Of a stretch of 64,000 nucleotides of DNA, positions 32,007 to 45,084 are shown in pieces. Source of the DNA: Phyllostachys edulis (taxonomy: Eukaryota > Streptophyta > Magnoliopsida > Poales > Poaceae); NCBI GenBank assembly GCA_036346405.1, contig CM070548.1, positions 52,172,279-52,236,278 of the forward strand. The letters run 5' to 3'. The position numbers and the translations under genes are program-made. How positions within the stretch are numbered: the first letter of the stretch is position 1; the number at the start of each line of letters is the position of its first letter. The notes under the pieces were generated by a model, which was not told the DNA's origin, searched no databases, and worked only from the letters and a program-made list of their open reading frames with translations.

Positions 32007-35000
32007 TGTAACATCCCAATTTTCTAAGCTTTAAAAATCCTTTGAATAGTTAGTAGGATAAAATTCACCTTTTGCTTTTATTTGAATTTAATTCAAAAGC
32101 TTAAATATGGACTTTGTACACCAAAAATAATTTAATATGATTAAAATCACATCAATAATGTTCAAAACTATTTTATTTGGATTCTTTAAGTTGGGATATA
32201 TTTTCCAGACTTTTCTGGAATTTTTCCAAATTCATTTGCTATTTTCTATTGCTTATTTGGATTTCTGGTGTTTTCTTAAAAAGAAAACTAATTAAAATCT
32301 CAAGATATGCTTGGTCAATTCCTCGGCCAGTTCTGTTCGCTTTCACTACGCCCATTCGTCCTTTGCCATCCGATCGGTATTTGGGCGATCAGATCGGAAT
32401 CATGCATACCGCCTCCTTTGTTCCTCGGCCTGGTGGGCTGAGGTCGTAAATCTCCGACTCGGGTTCTCCTCGCGTGAGTCATGGCCGTCCGCCATTGTTA
32501 AGCCCGAGCTCGTAACGACAAAGGAGACCTTCCATCTAAAACCTTTCTAGAAATCGCGTAGAATCTTATCTCCTATCTCACCACGTCCGTATCTGCTCTC
32601 AATTGGTATTGAATCGGACTCTATCTCTTAAACCGAAATGAACTCAAAGAAATCCCGATTTGGGGATTCCTTATCCCGTGCCTCCCGACCCCTATAAAAG
32701 GGCACCCCGGGATCGCATTGTCGTCCGCATCCCTAACCCTCGCTAAATTCCACCCGAGAGCTTCAGCGCCGCCGCTAATTCGAGCTTTTAGGGTTTTGTC
32801 GCCGCCGCAGTTTTTCTTCAATTCAGCCGCCACCGGTGATGCCCTGCCCTCGTGGTCTGCACCGCCGTGTTCACCGTCGCGTGGGCTACCTCCAGGGACC
32901 ACCCACTTCGCCGGAGTCTCGCCGGGGAGCTCGTCCGACAACACCCGATCCTCTCTGTCGCTTGGAGCTCGCCGCCGGCCACCACCGTCCACCTCAACCA
33001 CCCGGGAGTACACCAGGAGGTGCACAACAGCCTCAGCTGCGTGCTGGTACCATCCACACCCGCCGGAGCGCCGCCGTTCGCCGTGCCTTTGGTTCCCGAG
33101 CCGTCGCCGTCGTCAAGCCGACGTGGCAGCCCGCGTCAGCATCCACCTCAGCCGCGGGTCCTGTGTGGCGCTCGCGTGTCGTCCACGTGCGTGCCAAGTC
33201 AGCGCCACGTGTGCGCATACGTGGGCAGCCCGGATCCAATCCAAGTAACGGTTCGGTGGACCGAGTTCACCGTGGACCGTCTCACTGACGTGTGGGTCCC
33301 ACATGTCAGATTTTCTTTTTAATTCTTTTATTTTGAGCGCTGACGTCATCGTTGCGCAATAATCTAATTTTTCTTTTAAGAAATAATTCGGAAATTCGGA
33401 ATAATCAGTTTTAGGGTTTTCTTTTAGATTCAAGCTTCCCAAGCTCATATCTTTTGCATCCGAACTCCGTTTGAGCCCATTCAAATTTCTAAATTCATCT
33501 AAATTCAAGATCTATCTATCTGAGATTTTTATTTAATTTTTGGAGTTTGTTTTGCCTTTGTTATTTATTTATTTTGTTTGTTTGTTCTGTTTGCGAGTAG
33601 ACGTTGATACTTCGGGAAGGTTTGAAGAAGAAGGAGCACCTCAAGAGCAAGATCAGTACTTAGACCTATTCCAAGGCAAGTTATGCCTTTGATCATATTG
33701 AACCCAGTTTTCTAAAATTATTTTGATTTAAATTATTGCATTTACTTTAATTATTTATTTCAATGTTTTTGGGATTAGTTAATATCCAATTTGTTATATC
33801 CACCTTGTCTAATTGTATGCCATAATCTTTTGTCACCCTAGTTTGGTTTATTTAGTTGGTGCTATTGTATTACCAACGTAGGTTGGTTAGATGCGATTAG
33901 TTTGCTTAGCCATGCTACGAGTCATCATCTCATGTAAGTTGCAAATATAAACATGACTAAGTAACTATGAAACTATGTGATACAAACTGTGTACCCTATG
34001 TGCTATTACTCGTTGATGGCATATATTGCACTTAACCAATAGGGTGAGAAAGGATTTAGACGGAGGCAAGTGGACTGTGTGATATTTTGGTAGAGCTATG
34101 TGTGTGGGCTTAATAACCTATGTGCATAGGGATTTGTAGTTTAATTGGAAGTCTTGCTTTGGTCAATTAAGGACTTAACTTTGTGCGCCATTGAACTGAG
34201 CCTCTCGTACAACCACATGCCTGGTATGGGACGGGCCTAACTTAGTAAGTTATGGAGTCTTGACATTGATTACTCAGGTAGTAGATTAGGTTGTGTGCAT
34301 GGGTGGAGGAGTGCTACCAGGTAGTCACATCACGGGGTGGTTCGCCGTGTCCCTGTCCAACGGTGTGTGTTGGATTGACTTCCTATGTGGGGTTGTCTGA
34401 CAGTTTGTAAGCACACTGGGAGTGTCAATGTTAAGATGAAGTTTCTGAAACGTTTTGTTACGATTAGTGCTAGCTACACTAGTTGTATCTTGTGGGTAAA
34501 GTGTACAACCTCTGCAGAGTGTTAAACAATCTATTCGAATAGCCGTGTCCACGGTCATGGACATGCTCAGGGATTTCACACGAGGGGTAGATTTTCATAA
34601 AACCTTGGGAAGGGAGCTGTGTGACTTAAGTCATATGGCTATGTGAATAACTCGTTTAGGCTATGTGTCTTTGTGAAATAAAACTGTCAAAATATTATTG
34701 TCTATTTGTTTTGATTTATGCTTTCAATCTATTATTTGTATTCAAATTACAAATACTGCATTTCTGCAAAAGAACCACAGAGACCATTCCTTTGGAATAA
34801 GCCTGCATCTATAATTGCATTTCTGTGGTATGACTTGCGAGTACGGTGTGTACTCATGCTTGTTGTAAAACATGCAACAGAAGCGAAGGAGTCTTCGCCT
34901 GCTTTCGAGGAGTTCATCAAAGGTGCTTAATCGTAGGGTCTTGATCCCAGTCAGTTGCCTGTGGTGAATTGATGGGATTCCGCTGAAGTTTCTTCGTTCC

Positions 35001-35217
35001 GCTGCTATTTTATTTCTTTACTAGCCCTACGTGGCTTAATAATTGTAAAATCGACCATAAGATCAAAACAACTATTTGTTATCAAATCATCCATTTATGT
35101 TACTAATCGCTTGTGTGGATCGATATTCACCTGTGTTGACACTGTGTGCACTAGCGTGATCCTGAACTAGTGCATTATACACAGAGGGTCCAGAATTGCA
35201 TATTTTGGGTCCCGACA
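32007..35217 (+). mobile_element. Gypsy-type solo LTR (3.2 kb) just after the Copia primer site
   Basis: It begins TGTAACATCCCAATTTTC and ends GGGTCCCGACA, with a perfect 5-bp TSD, ACAAC, at 32002-32006 and 35218-35222. The layout is an AT-rich start, a GC-rich centre (32640-33240) and an AT-rich end with CACAGAGGGTCC. Length and ends fit the long-LTR rice RIRE3/RIRE8-like Gypsy group, named from memory. The open frames at 32718-33322 on both strands are compositional; a spliced leader could start here, but no protein is recognised. Confidence 0.92.
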
Positions 35218-35222
35218 ACAAC

Positions 35223-35774
35223 ACTCGTAGATCAAATCGTTTTTCCTATATTGCTTTCAATTCTGCAAATTTGGCTTTCTAGATTTTATCATACGTTGCA
35301 AATTTGCTCTAATATAACACGAGCCGACTTGAAGTCGCCGGCACAATGTCGATCGGTAGGTTGCATGGAAAAGTGGATGTCGATTGTACCGTAGATTGGA
35401 AATTACAAATACGTTCTAATCTACCACAAGCTAACTTGAAGTCGCCGACCAAACTGATCGGTAATTGCATAACCAATGATTGCATGATCAGTAGTACTCG
35501 GATGAATAGTACATTGCATCGCATGAGCAGTAAAGAAAAAACCCGATCAAAGCAGCCCCGTACGGCTGCAACGTCGCCGATCGGCTGCCGGCCACCCGCA
35601 TGTGCGCTTGGTCACCCGAAGCCTCCGGCCGGCAGCCTGCCCCGAGCCGCATCGTTGGTCCCATACACACCGCCCAAAATCAAGCAAAAAGAAAAGGGGG
35701 GGGGGGAGGCTCCACCGCCGCGCTTGAAGCCTCCGGCCGGCCGCCTCCCCGCACGGTGCCGCCTCCGGTCCTGC
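35223..35774 (+). other. Leader region of the old Copia element
   Basis: It continues the Copia sequence after the solo LTR TSD. A segment is repeated imperfectly: AAATTTGCTCTAATATAACACGAGC with CTTGAAGTCGCCG, and ACGTTCTAATCTACCACAAGC with CTTGAAGTCGCCG (about 35297 and 35409). No coding region. Confidence 0.45.
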
Positions 35775-36085
35775 ACGGTCATCAAGCCGCTGGCCATCCA
35801 GCACCGCTTGAAGCCGCCGCCTCCATGCGCCGCTTGGAGCACCGCTCGGCCATCCCGCACCGCTTGAAGCCGTCACCTCCATGCGCTGCTTGGAGCGTCG
35901 CCCAGCCATCCCTCGCCACTTGAAGCAACCACCTCCATGCGCCGCTTGAAGCATCGCTCGGCCATCCCTTGCTGCTTGAAGCCGCCGCCTCCATGCGCCA
36001 CTTGGAGTGCCGCCCGGCCATCGAGCGCCGCTTGAAGCCGCCACCGCCTCCATGTGCGCTTGGAGCATCGCTCGCACCACCGGAG
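35775..36085. repeat. 56-bp GC-rich minisatellite in the Copia leader
   Basis: CGCTTGAAGC recurs at 35805, 35861, 35917, 35973 and 36029, exactly 56 bases apart. Each copy also has CCTCCATGCGC and GCTTGGAGC and GGCCATCC. About five and a half copies with 10-20% differences. The long ORFs called on both strands here (such as the 205-codon one on the minus strand) are products of the repeat. Confidence 0.92.
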
Positions 36086-36156
36086 CCGCTTGGCCCGCGC
36101 TTGGAGCACTGACTGCACCGTCGGAGCCACCTCCTGGCCCACGCTTGGAGCGCCAC

Positions 36157-39100
36157 TGTAACATCCCAAATTTCCAGAATTTTTGAAAATTTTCAAAATC
36201 TAAAAAAAGTAACCATTTGGTTTTATTAATTTGCTAAAGCTTAATTTAAAATTTAGAATTTAAAAGCAATTTAACTTGAATTAATCCAACTTCATATAAT
36301 TCAAAAGTTGGTTTAGTTGAGTTTTGTTGGATTTTAAATTGGTTTTTCCTTTTTCCCTAAGTTAAAAATAATTATTTACAAAAACTAAAAGCAAAAGTTA
36401 AGCTAAAAATATTTTTATTAAGTTCTAAATAATTCAAGGGACTTATGTGAATTTTTCTTGAATTTTTGGACATCTTTAGCTATTTTCTAAAAAGGTTTTT
36501 GCTTTTCTTGTATTTTCTAAAATAAAAAATCCTTAAAAATCTCCCTAAACCTCTCGGGCCAAATTCCACCCGGCCCGCTTCTGTTACCACGAGCCCACCT
36601 AGTTGCCCAGTACAAGACGCAAAGACCTCCATCGGATGTCGTCCGATCTGGATCGGACGGTTGGCATCCATCGCGCCCTCGCCGTTCTCTTCTCTCTCTC
36701 GTTGACCGGTGGGCCCGCCTTGTCAGCGCCCCGGTCGTCTTCAACCTCCGCCTCTACCGCGCCCGCCTCGCCGCGAACCTTGCCGAGCCGCGCCGCTTCC
36801 TCGCCATGCCCTAGCAGCCTACCCCGTCCAATCCGGTTCAAGGCGTCCCGCCTCGCCGCTGCTGCACGCCCGCCCCTCTTCTCGGCGCGGTCAAGCCAGA
36901 ACCCGCCGTCCGCCATTAATGGCCGACAACCTCTCCTCCTCCAACTCCTCCGGGCCTCCCCAAGGCCTATAAAAGCGAGCACCGTGAATCTCTCCCTCTC
37001 CTCTAGCTCCTCCCCCAACTCACTCTCCCTCTCTCGCCATCTTTTTGCCGGAATCGCGAAGAGCCACCGCCGGCCGTGAAGCTCTCCGTCGCATCCGCCA
37101 CCACCGTCGAGCCTCCTTCGGCGCCATCGACCTCGCCTCTGGCATCGCCAAAACGAGGGCTTCCTTGTAAGCACCTCCCCGTCCTCGGAGCCCTACCGGA
37201 GCGCTGCCGCCGCGTTCAACCGCCACCGCCGCCACCTTCCTCGCTCGCCGCTGGTCTTCCCGTGCCACCGTGTCCTCCAAACCGTGAGCACCGTGTTTGC
37301 CTCACCGAGACCTAGCCGCCGGTGCCCTCGCCGCCGGCCATCTCCCAGCCTTTCGCCGGCGACCCTTGGCTCCCGTGCGCCATCGCTTCGGGCGCACGTG
37401 GCAGTGCTGAGGTGGCGCCACACCAGCGCCGCGTGGCGCCACGTCAGCCCTCCGCTGACGTGTCAGCCCCGTCAAGCCTAGTCAGTGCCCGTGTGGCATT
37501 TAATCAATTTTCCTTTTGAAAAATAATTCGGGAATCAGGAAAATCCATATTTCATCATTTTATGTGTTTTTCCAACTTCCTTTGGCCATAACTTCCTCAT
37601 TCGAACTCCGATTCGAGTGATTCAAATTTCTAAATTCATCTAAATTCTTTATCTTCCTATTAGTATTTATTTAGTATTTATTTGGATTTTATTTGGAGTT
37701 GTTTTATCTATTTAGCTTTGTTCGCACGTATAGATTCCGGCGTTTCAGAAGAATTCTCGGACCCAACGACCGAAGCATTTCAACTCTTCAACGAAGGCAA
37801 GTCGTAGACCTTTGATCATATTGAACCCAATTTATAAAAGTATATTGTTTGATATAAACATGCATTGCTAATTTTATAATAAATGGTTTTGGGAATTAGT
37901 TAATTACCTATTTGCCATTATGCCTGCTTGATAAATTGTGAATGATATGTATCCTTGAATGACATACTCCTTGGACACCATAGGGTGGTTAATTACTAGT
38001 TGGACATTATTGTACTACTAACTTGGGTATCGTATTATGCTTAGCCTATGCTTTAGTGATACGATAGGTTCATGATCACATACTCGAGAATGATTGAATT
38101 TGACTAAAGAAATTATGGAACCGTGGCAGAGCCGCTATTGATAAAATTTGTTGTGCCATGACTAGGGTGGTCATTTGGCCGGGTTGAACGAAAATGATTT
38201 ATGCTTGGACGAGTGGGTGGTGGTAAAAGGTGGGTGCCGTAAAACACATTGGGATGCGGAACGCGTCTCGTCGAGCGACCAACTAAGGACTTGACCTTGA
38301 ACCATTGATCTAGGTCATTATCGTATGACCACATGTCTAGGATGAGGATAGACACGCCAACTAATTAGCAATGCTTTGATTGGGTTCTGTTTTGGTTGAT
38401 TACGGCGCAAGAGGGGCCCGTGAACGGTAATCCCTTAGTGAATGTAACCGGTCAAACAGAATTTGTAAAGGCCTTGTCACGTGTTTCTAGGCGCTTACCA
38501 CTGAAGTGAGCAAATGGTATCGACGGATGCCAAACTAACTAGAGAATTCATGTCTTGTGGGTAAAATTGCACAACCTCTCAGAGAGTGTAAAACTATTCA
38601 ATAGCCGTGTCCCTGTTATGGACATGCTCGGTGATTTCCGCAAGGGTAGATTTTCATAAAATATTGGAATGGGTTGGATGGATCTGAGTAATTGTTGGTT
38701 GGGAAGTGAACAGGGTGTTCCCTAGTTGTTTCAAAGAAAATTGTTTACTTATGTATTAATCTTTTAAATTGTGCTTTCCAATCTAATTATTGTATTTACT
38801 GTCAATACTACTTTTCGCAAAATAGCCATAAAGCTATCCTTGTCAAGCTTTGCATAAATACTATTTACATACATTTCCCTATGACTTGCAGAGTACATTC
38901 AAAGTACTCACGGCTTTATGCCCTCTGATTAATCAGTCACAGAAGACGAACCAAGGATTTCAGGAATCTAAGATGAGGCATACTTCGAAGACCAGGCGAA
39001 ATAGGATGCGTTCTCCACTCAATTGCCTATGGGCATGTCGGATGGCTTCCACGAGTTTGTTTATTTTCCGCTGCAAGTTTACTCTGTTATCTTTAGCCTT

Positions 39101-39290
39101 GTGTGGCACCCTTTGTAAAACTTGACCATAAGGACCTTTTGCTATTAAATATTAATTTGTCTGCTTCATCTATAGTTTGGTACGGTTTTGATTACGCCAA
39201 TGTTGCAACTGTGTGCATTAGCTACTGATCCAAGGAATAGTGCAGATATACACAGAGGGTCCTAGATCCGGAGATCCGAGGGTCCCGACA
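36157..39290 (+). mobile_element. Second Gypsy-type solo LTR (3.1 kb)
   Basis: It begins TGTAACATCCCAAATTTCC and ends GAGGGTCCCGACA, like the LTR at 32007. The flanks are GCCAC and GCTGC, a TSD with two transitions if genuine. It parallels the first LTR: an AT-rich start, a GC-rich gene-like centre (36540-37480), then phrases such as AAGTCGTAGACCTTTGATCATATTGAACCC-like text, TGTGGGTAAA and ACAACCTCT. On both sides the Copia leader sequence with GCTTGGAGC/GCTTGAAGT phrases continues. Confidence 0.85.
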
Positions 39291-41380
39291 GCTGCCCACA
39301 CCGCCGGAGCCGCCGCTCGCGCCACCATGCTTGAAGTCCCAAGCGGCCACGTGCATAGGCGCCGCCACCTTGGAGACATGGTGCTAGGGGAAACCCTAGC
39401 ACCGGCTTTAGAAGCTGCGACTTTGGGCCGTGTGGGCCGAAAAAAAGGGGGGTGGCCCATTAATCGGGCCGAAAAAAAGAAATCGGGTGAAAGACCGAAA
39501 GAAAAAAAAGGGGAAGTTCGGACGGTCCGAACGGTTTTCGGAAAGAAGTTCGGACGGTTCGAACGTTTTTCGAAAAGAAAAAGGAAAGAAAAATCCTAGA
39601 AATTTGCAATAAGACCCTCGAAGTTCTGAAAATTACGAGGAAATATTTCGGGAAAGAAATTCTTGCAGAATAACCCCTCGGAAATTAAAAAATTGCGAAG
39701 AAAATTTTCTCAGAACAGAAAATTCGCGGTTTAACCTCTGGAAATTGCAGAATTCGTCAAAAATTCATATTCCAGCAGAAAAGGGCATCGGGAATTCAAT
39801 TTTTGAATCGGTTTTTTGCATTTGAACCTTGTCTAACTTTGTTATTATTATTTCTATGCAATTGATGTATTATATTTACTGTTTTGATTATCTGTGATTG
39901 TTTATATTACTTTTAATCACTGAAAACAGCAGTAAATCATGAAAAATGCATAGAAAAATACGGGATCACAAGCCAGGAGTTCGAAGAGCATTATAAGAAT
40001 TTTGCAACCATTTTATGTAAATTACTAGAAGTAATCTTATGAACTCTTTGCATGAATATGGAAATGACTGGTATCACGAACCAGGAGTTCGAAGAACTGA
40101 CCCAGCATGGTCAGAATTTGAACCAGGAGTTCGAAGAACTGACCCAACATGGCCAGAATTTGTACAAGTCTTCAACTCTGTGATAATATAATCATGGATG
40201 AGTAGAAGAATGAGAATACTCTCTCTACCTTTTCACCCAAATGCAGTGCAATCCGCACGCAACTATCGTCAAGATAGCTACAAGGAGTATGACACATTAA
40301 TTGATACCATGTAAGTTGCGGAAGCTCAAAGATGATGTTCTAAGGAAGAACTACATCTCACAGCCATCTAGTAGCATTGTTGGCCATGAAGGCAATGCTA
40401 GCAGCTACAAGGTGATGAAGTCTCTCACGAAGTAGAGGGGCAAGAAGGGTGAAGTCGTGGGTCGCACGGTATTGATGCTTTCCAGTCTAAGAAGAAGGGC
40501 ATAGGACAACATGAGACACACCTCGCTATTGCAGGCACGGGTGATCCACACCCATTAGTTGCACTCATGGATATGGACAGCCTAGTAGCAACCCCCATCA
40601 CCCCTCCTTTGGATATCGCAGCGGCCACAGCCGTAGTTTCCTAAGAGGAGAAGATCGCCATGTAGCAGATTGAGGCGGGAGTTTCTGAATACTTCGCTGA
40701 TTCAATCTAGTGCACGCATTGCACTTGAATCTTTTATAGTAACTTGCAGTTTGTAATTGAAGCAGATCATTAAATTATTTTTTTGAATAATGGTTGTAAG
40801 CTCTAGGAAAGCAAAGTATTAAATTCTTATGATGAGTCCTACAAGGCTTGTTTTTCCTATATTTATAATAGCAAGTTATGTTCTAATATCTGAAGTATTT
40901 TATTTATGTGTTGCTTGCTTTCTGCTGCATATTAATAAAGTACATTATATTATAACGTGTGTGGCAACCTATGGAGGAAGTGTGCTTAGCAGGACAGTAG
41001 CACAACGAATACCATCTTGAGAGAGACAAAAATATTTTAGTCGATCAGTAAGAATGCTGGTAGTCTTACGACAATCGCAAGCAACGATACTTGTATAATA
41101 GGCTCAGAAAGGGCTACAATTATACTCCTGATGGGCACAACTTTAGTCATTAAAGAAGCCGTTTGTACCCAGAATCGACTAGAACTCTCAAGAATATTCG
41201 CGCTAATGGTTTCCACGTAGAGATTGAAGAAGAGTATGGTAAGGAATACCTGCTCATTACAAAGCGTGAAAAAAAATGAAAGGTGTATTACAATAACTTC
41301 CTTCATATGAATTTGGGCTATACTACACTAATATTAAGGCACCTGCAGCCTATACTACCCTAAAAACCGTATTTAGAAGC
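39291..41380 (+). pseudogene. Old Copia leader and gag region, heavily decayed
   Basis: A GGGCCGAAAAAAAG-rich and GTTCGGACGGT-rich leader (39420-39570) is followed by AT-rich sequence and a tandem duplication at 40070-40160. Possible gag follows at 40200-40700, where TCCGGAAG-like and CCATCTAGTAGC phrases occur without a lasting open frame. No CCHC knuckle was found. The position between primer site and integrase is the only support for gag. Confidence 0.4.
40082..40157. repeat. 38-bp direct repeat in the gag region
   Basis: CAGGAGTTCGAAGAACTGAC occurs twice, followed by CCARCATGGYCAGAATTTG. A third partial copy, CAGGAGTTCGAAGAGC, lies at about 39977. Confidence 0.85.
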
Positions 41381-41384
41381 TCTG

Positions 41385-44300
41385 AACTTTTCAATCTCTG
41401 GCATGATAGATTATGTCGTCCAGGTCTTAGGATGATGAGAGATATAATTAACAATTCACAGGGGCATAATGTTAATATAAAGAATTTCCCGAATCAGGAA
41501 GATTTTGTGTGCCCCGCACATGCCACTGGGAAATTAATTACCAGACCTTCTGATCAGAAAGCGAAGAATGAAGTCCCTGCATTCCTGTACCGTATCCAGA
41601 GAGATATTTGTGGTCCTATATAGCCCCTGTCAAGGCCATTTAGGTATTTTACGGTGCTCTTCGATGCTTCCACAAAATGGCCGTATGTATGTTTATTGTC
41701 TACAAGAAACTGTGCTTTTGCAAAGCTAGTCTCGCAGATAATTAAAATTGAAGAATAATTTCTTTGATCATTATGTGAAGTCCACCATAATGGACAACGC
41801 TAGAGAATTTACTTCAAAGGCATTTGATGATTATTGTATGGCAATGGGAATTAAAGTTGAGCATTTTGCACCGTATGTCCACACCCAGAATAGACTAGCA
41901 GAGGCATTAATAAAAATGATTAAATTTTTGCCTGGCCACTTTGAATAATTGTAATTTACCAACTACATGTTAGGGACACGCAGTCCTGCTCGCAGCAACT
42001 CTCATCAATTTTTTGACCGTCGGCATATAACATCCATTCACCTATGCAACTAGTGCAAGGGTCAGCACCGAAAATTTCTCATCTTTGAAGATTTGGTTGC
42101 AAGGTTTACGTACCTATACCATCACCACAGCGAACTGCAATGGGCCTTCTCCAAAAGTCTGGGATATACGTTGGTTATGAGACAGCATCCATAATCAGGT
42201 ATTTGGACCCTATGACGAGATATTTGCATACTGTCCAATTCGCTGATAGTATATTAGATGAGGATAGTTTTCCGTCATCAGAGGGAGGAAATCAACCCTT
42301 GATGAAAAATGTCAGGAAATAGAGAAGATAATTGAAGTCCAGGAGATAATTGAAATCCATGCACATGACCCGCGCACTAGTAAAGCAAATAATTGAAGTC
42401 TAGAAGATAATTGATTTGCAAATATTTGCGAATCAACTGCCTGACCACTTTAGTGATTTGAAGAGCATAACCAAGTCGCATATGCCTGAACGCAATGCAC
42501 CGGCGATGGTTGAAATACAGATGAAGGTATCCCTAATCACGTCTTAAGCCCTCAGAAAGGACAAGAACTCCGGCCCCTCGAATCCGAAGTAACCAGGGAC
42601 GCATGGTGAAAAAGGATAAGAAGGACTTGACACAGCCGATCACCAAAGTGCCCTAGAACCAGAAGGGGAGTCAGTTGATACCTGACACTAATATGGAACC
42701 TTAAAAAAAGACATACCAGAATTGAACATCCCTATGAAGGGAGATACCAGCATGGATGCGTGTGCATACATCGGAGCTAGAAAACTAAAGGGACTTGCCC
42801 CTGTAATTAGAAGCAGCGGGGAGCAAGTAGAAGTATTAGCAAAATCGCCTCTTGAAAAAATAGCTATAAACTTTGTGACCTCGGGAGAATCCATGAATAA
42901 GACAACAGTCAATGTTGGTATTGATTTTGCAAAGAAAATCGCCACAATCATCGATCTTGATCCAGAGCCTGTATCGCTCGCTGAATGTAAGAAAAAAAAC
43001 AGATTGGGAAGATTAGAAGAGGACAATAGAAACTGAATTATTATCTCTAAATAAAAGAGAGTTGCTTAGGCTTGTAAGCCACATGCCTCCCCATGTGCAC
43101 TCCGTAGGGCATAAGTGGGTATTTGTGCGAAAAAGAAATAAAAATAAGCAAGGCTCGTTGCAACAAGGTTTCACTCAACGTCCAAGAGATGATTATGAAG
43201 AAATCTATTCCCCAGTCATGTGTGGAACCACCCTTTAGATATTTAATCTCAATGACAGTAAAACTTGAAGTTAAAAGTGAAATTGATGGATGTAGTAACT
43301 ACATACATTTATGGAAACTTGGATTCGGACATTTATATGAAGGTACCTGAATGTATCCATGTCCAAAACCAAGACAGAGCAAATAGAAACTTGTACAGTG
43401 TGAAACTTAGAAAATCACTTTACGGACTTAAAACAATTAGACAGAATGTGATATAATCGCTTGAAGCGACTTTCTATACAAGAAAGGCTACACGAACAAT
43501 AAGAATTGTCCCTGTGTATTTATACGACGATTCCATGATGGATTTTGTATAATCTCAGTATATGTAGATGATCTAAATATCATCGGGACCTTGAAGGATA
43601 TTAAGAAAGCAAGCTCTTACCCGGAGTCGGAGGTCGAAATGAAAGATTTGGATAGAGCCAAATATTACCAAGGCTTGCAGCTTGAGCATGCCCCTAAAGA
43701 AATATTAGTGCATCAGTCAACCTACACTCAGAAGGTGTTAGAAAGGTCCGGTTTTAAAAAGGCATACACTTTGAAAGTGCCGATAGTTGGGAGATCCTTG
43801 CAGCAAGACAAAGACCCATACAGACCTAAAGAAGAGGGGGAGGAAGTCCTGGGACCGGAATTTCCGTACTTGAGCTCAATAGGAGCATTCATGTATTTAG
43901 CAAACTGTACTAAACCGGACATTGCATTTATCATGAACCTATTAGAAAGGTATAGTGTAGAACCTACCAAAGGTATTGACAGGGAATGAAGGACATTTTC
44001 CGATACCTCCAAGGAAGCAAAGAATTTAGTCTGTTCTACAGAAAGAACCAAGACTAACTATGTAGCTATCTGAGATCTTGGGTACTGTCCGACCAGATAT
44101 CTGATTAAATCGCAAACATGCTATATATTTCTTTGTGGTGGAACTGCAATTTCATGGAAATCGTCTAAATAAAGTCTTGTATCGACTTCAACAAACCACT
44201 AGGAAATCATAGTGCTGTATGAAGACTCGCGAGAATGTTCTTGGTTTTGGCGGATGATCCACCACATCCAACAGTCATATGAATTGAATACCGCATAAAC

Positions 44301-44600
44301 CCCACTATTATCTATGAAGATAATGCATTTTGTGTTGCACAAGTACAGATGGGTTATGTGAAGACTCATCTCACAAAGCATATCAATCCCAAGTTCTTCT
44401 ATGCTCAAGAATTGTAAAAGATAGATGAAATTAAAGTATTGCATACTAAGTCATTTGAAAATCTTACAGATTTATTCAGTAAGTCGCTTTCAGCATCTAG
44501 ATTAGAAAGGTGCATTCGTGGAATTGGAATGATGAGACTTAGAGAAGTGCAGAATTCAGAGGGGAATCTTCACGAACTCATTATTGAAATTTGATTACGA
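41385..44600 (+). pseudogene. Old Copia pol: integrase, RT and RNase H remnants
   Basis: GAG-pre-integrase: LWHDRLCRPGLRMMRDI (41397-41450). Integrase: DICGPI (41605-41623), MDNAREFTSKAFDDYC (41790-41840) and the HFAPYVHTQN stretch. RT: VNVQEMIMKK-like start and VTTYIYGNLDSDIYMKVPE (43280-43350), KSLYGLK (43410-43430), and the active-site motif YVDDLNII at 43561-43584. The RT C-terminus is ANCTKPDIAF (43900-43930). RNase H: YEDNAFCVAQVQMGYVKTHL (about 44310) and LTKHINPKF. Stop codons and frameshifts interrupt each part. Confidence 0.85.
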
Positions 44601-44828
44601 AGATCGAGTAACCAAAGAGTAAATCCTGAAAATTAAATGAAATTAGGTGGAGTGTACTTTTTTCCCTTGACGAGTTTTTCTGAAGTTTCTCGGCTAAGGT
44701 TTTTAATGAGGCAATTTGTGTAACACAACAGAACGTGTTTTATGTACTCTTTCTCTAAAATTTTTTTCATTGGGTTTTTATGGAGTTTTGATGAGACTTG
44801 AACATGACAGATGAGTGCCCAGGGGGAG

Positions 44829-45084
44829 TGTTAAGAAATCAGCCCAAGCCAGCAGCCCTGGGCCCACGTTGGCCTCCTCATCCATCCAGTAGCCTATATA
44901 TAAGAGGGGGACCCACAACCATTGTACCGTTTACAGAAGAGCAATAAAGAGAAGCCAAAAGTCACATCATATCTCTGTGTTCAATCTATTATTTTATTCT
45001 TGTGTTCTTGCATTGTTTTTACGATTCTGAGTTTATCTACGAGATAATCGCTTAAATTGGACTCGCCAGCAACGATCTCTCAAA
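44829..45084 (+). repeat. 3' LTR of the old Copia element
   Basis: It begins TGTTAAGAAATCAGCCC after the purine tract and ends near GATCTCTCAAAA, where the 5' LTR has TCCTCAACA. Confidence 0.82.

Larger units (their letters stand above)
31733..45084 (+). mobile_element. Old Ty1/Copia retrotransposon broken by two solo LTRs
   Basis: LTRs of about 258 bases lie at 31733-31991 and 44829-45084. They share ACGTTGGCCT, CCATCCAGTA, CCTATATATA and TCTCTGTGTTCAATCTATTA, and have many substitutions. After the 5' LTR comes CGTTATCAGCAC, a primer-site-like motif. A purine tract (CAGGGGGAG) precedes the 3' LTR. Degenerate integrase, RT and RNase H are readable at 41390-44600. Two Gypsy-type solo LTRs account for about 6.3 kb of its length. 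A clean 5-bp TSD was not identified. Confidence 0.87.

Noticed and set aside
32718..33322. Overlapping 150-176-codon open frames in the solo LTR centre
   Set aside because: Three plus-strand frames and minus frames are open together, as expected from GC-rich composition; no family is recognised.
35547..36164. A 205-codon open frame on the minus strand, and others on both strands here
   Set aside because: They arise from the GC-rich 56-bp minisatellite, which keeps several frames open; the protein is repetitive and resembles nothing.
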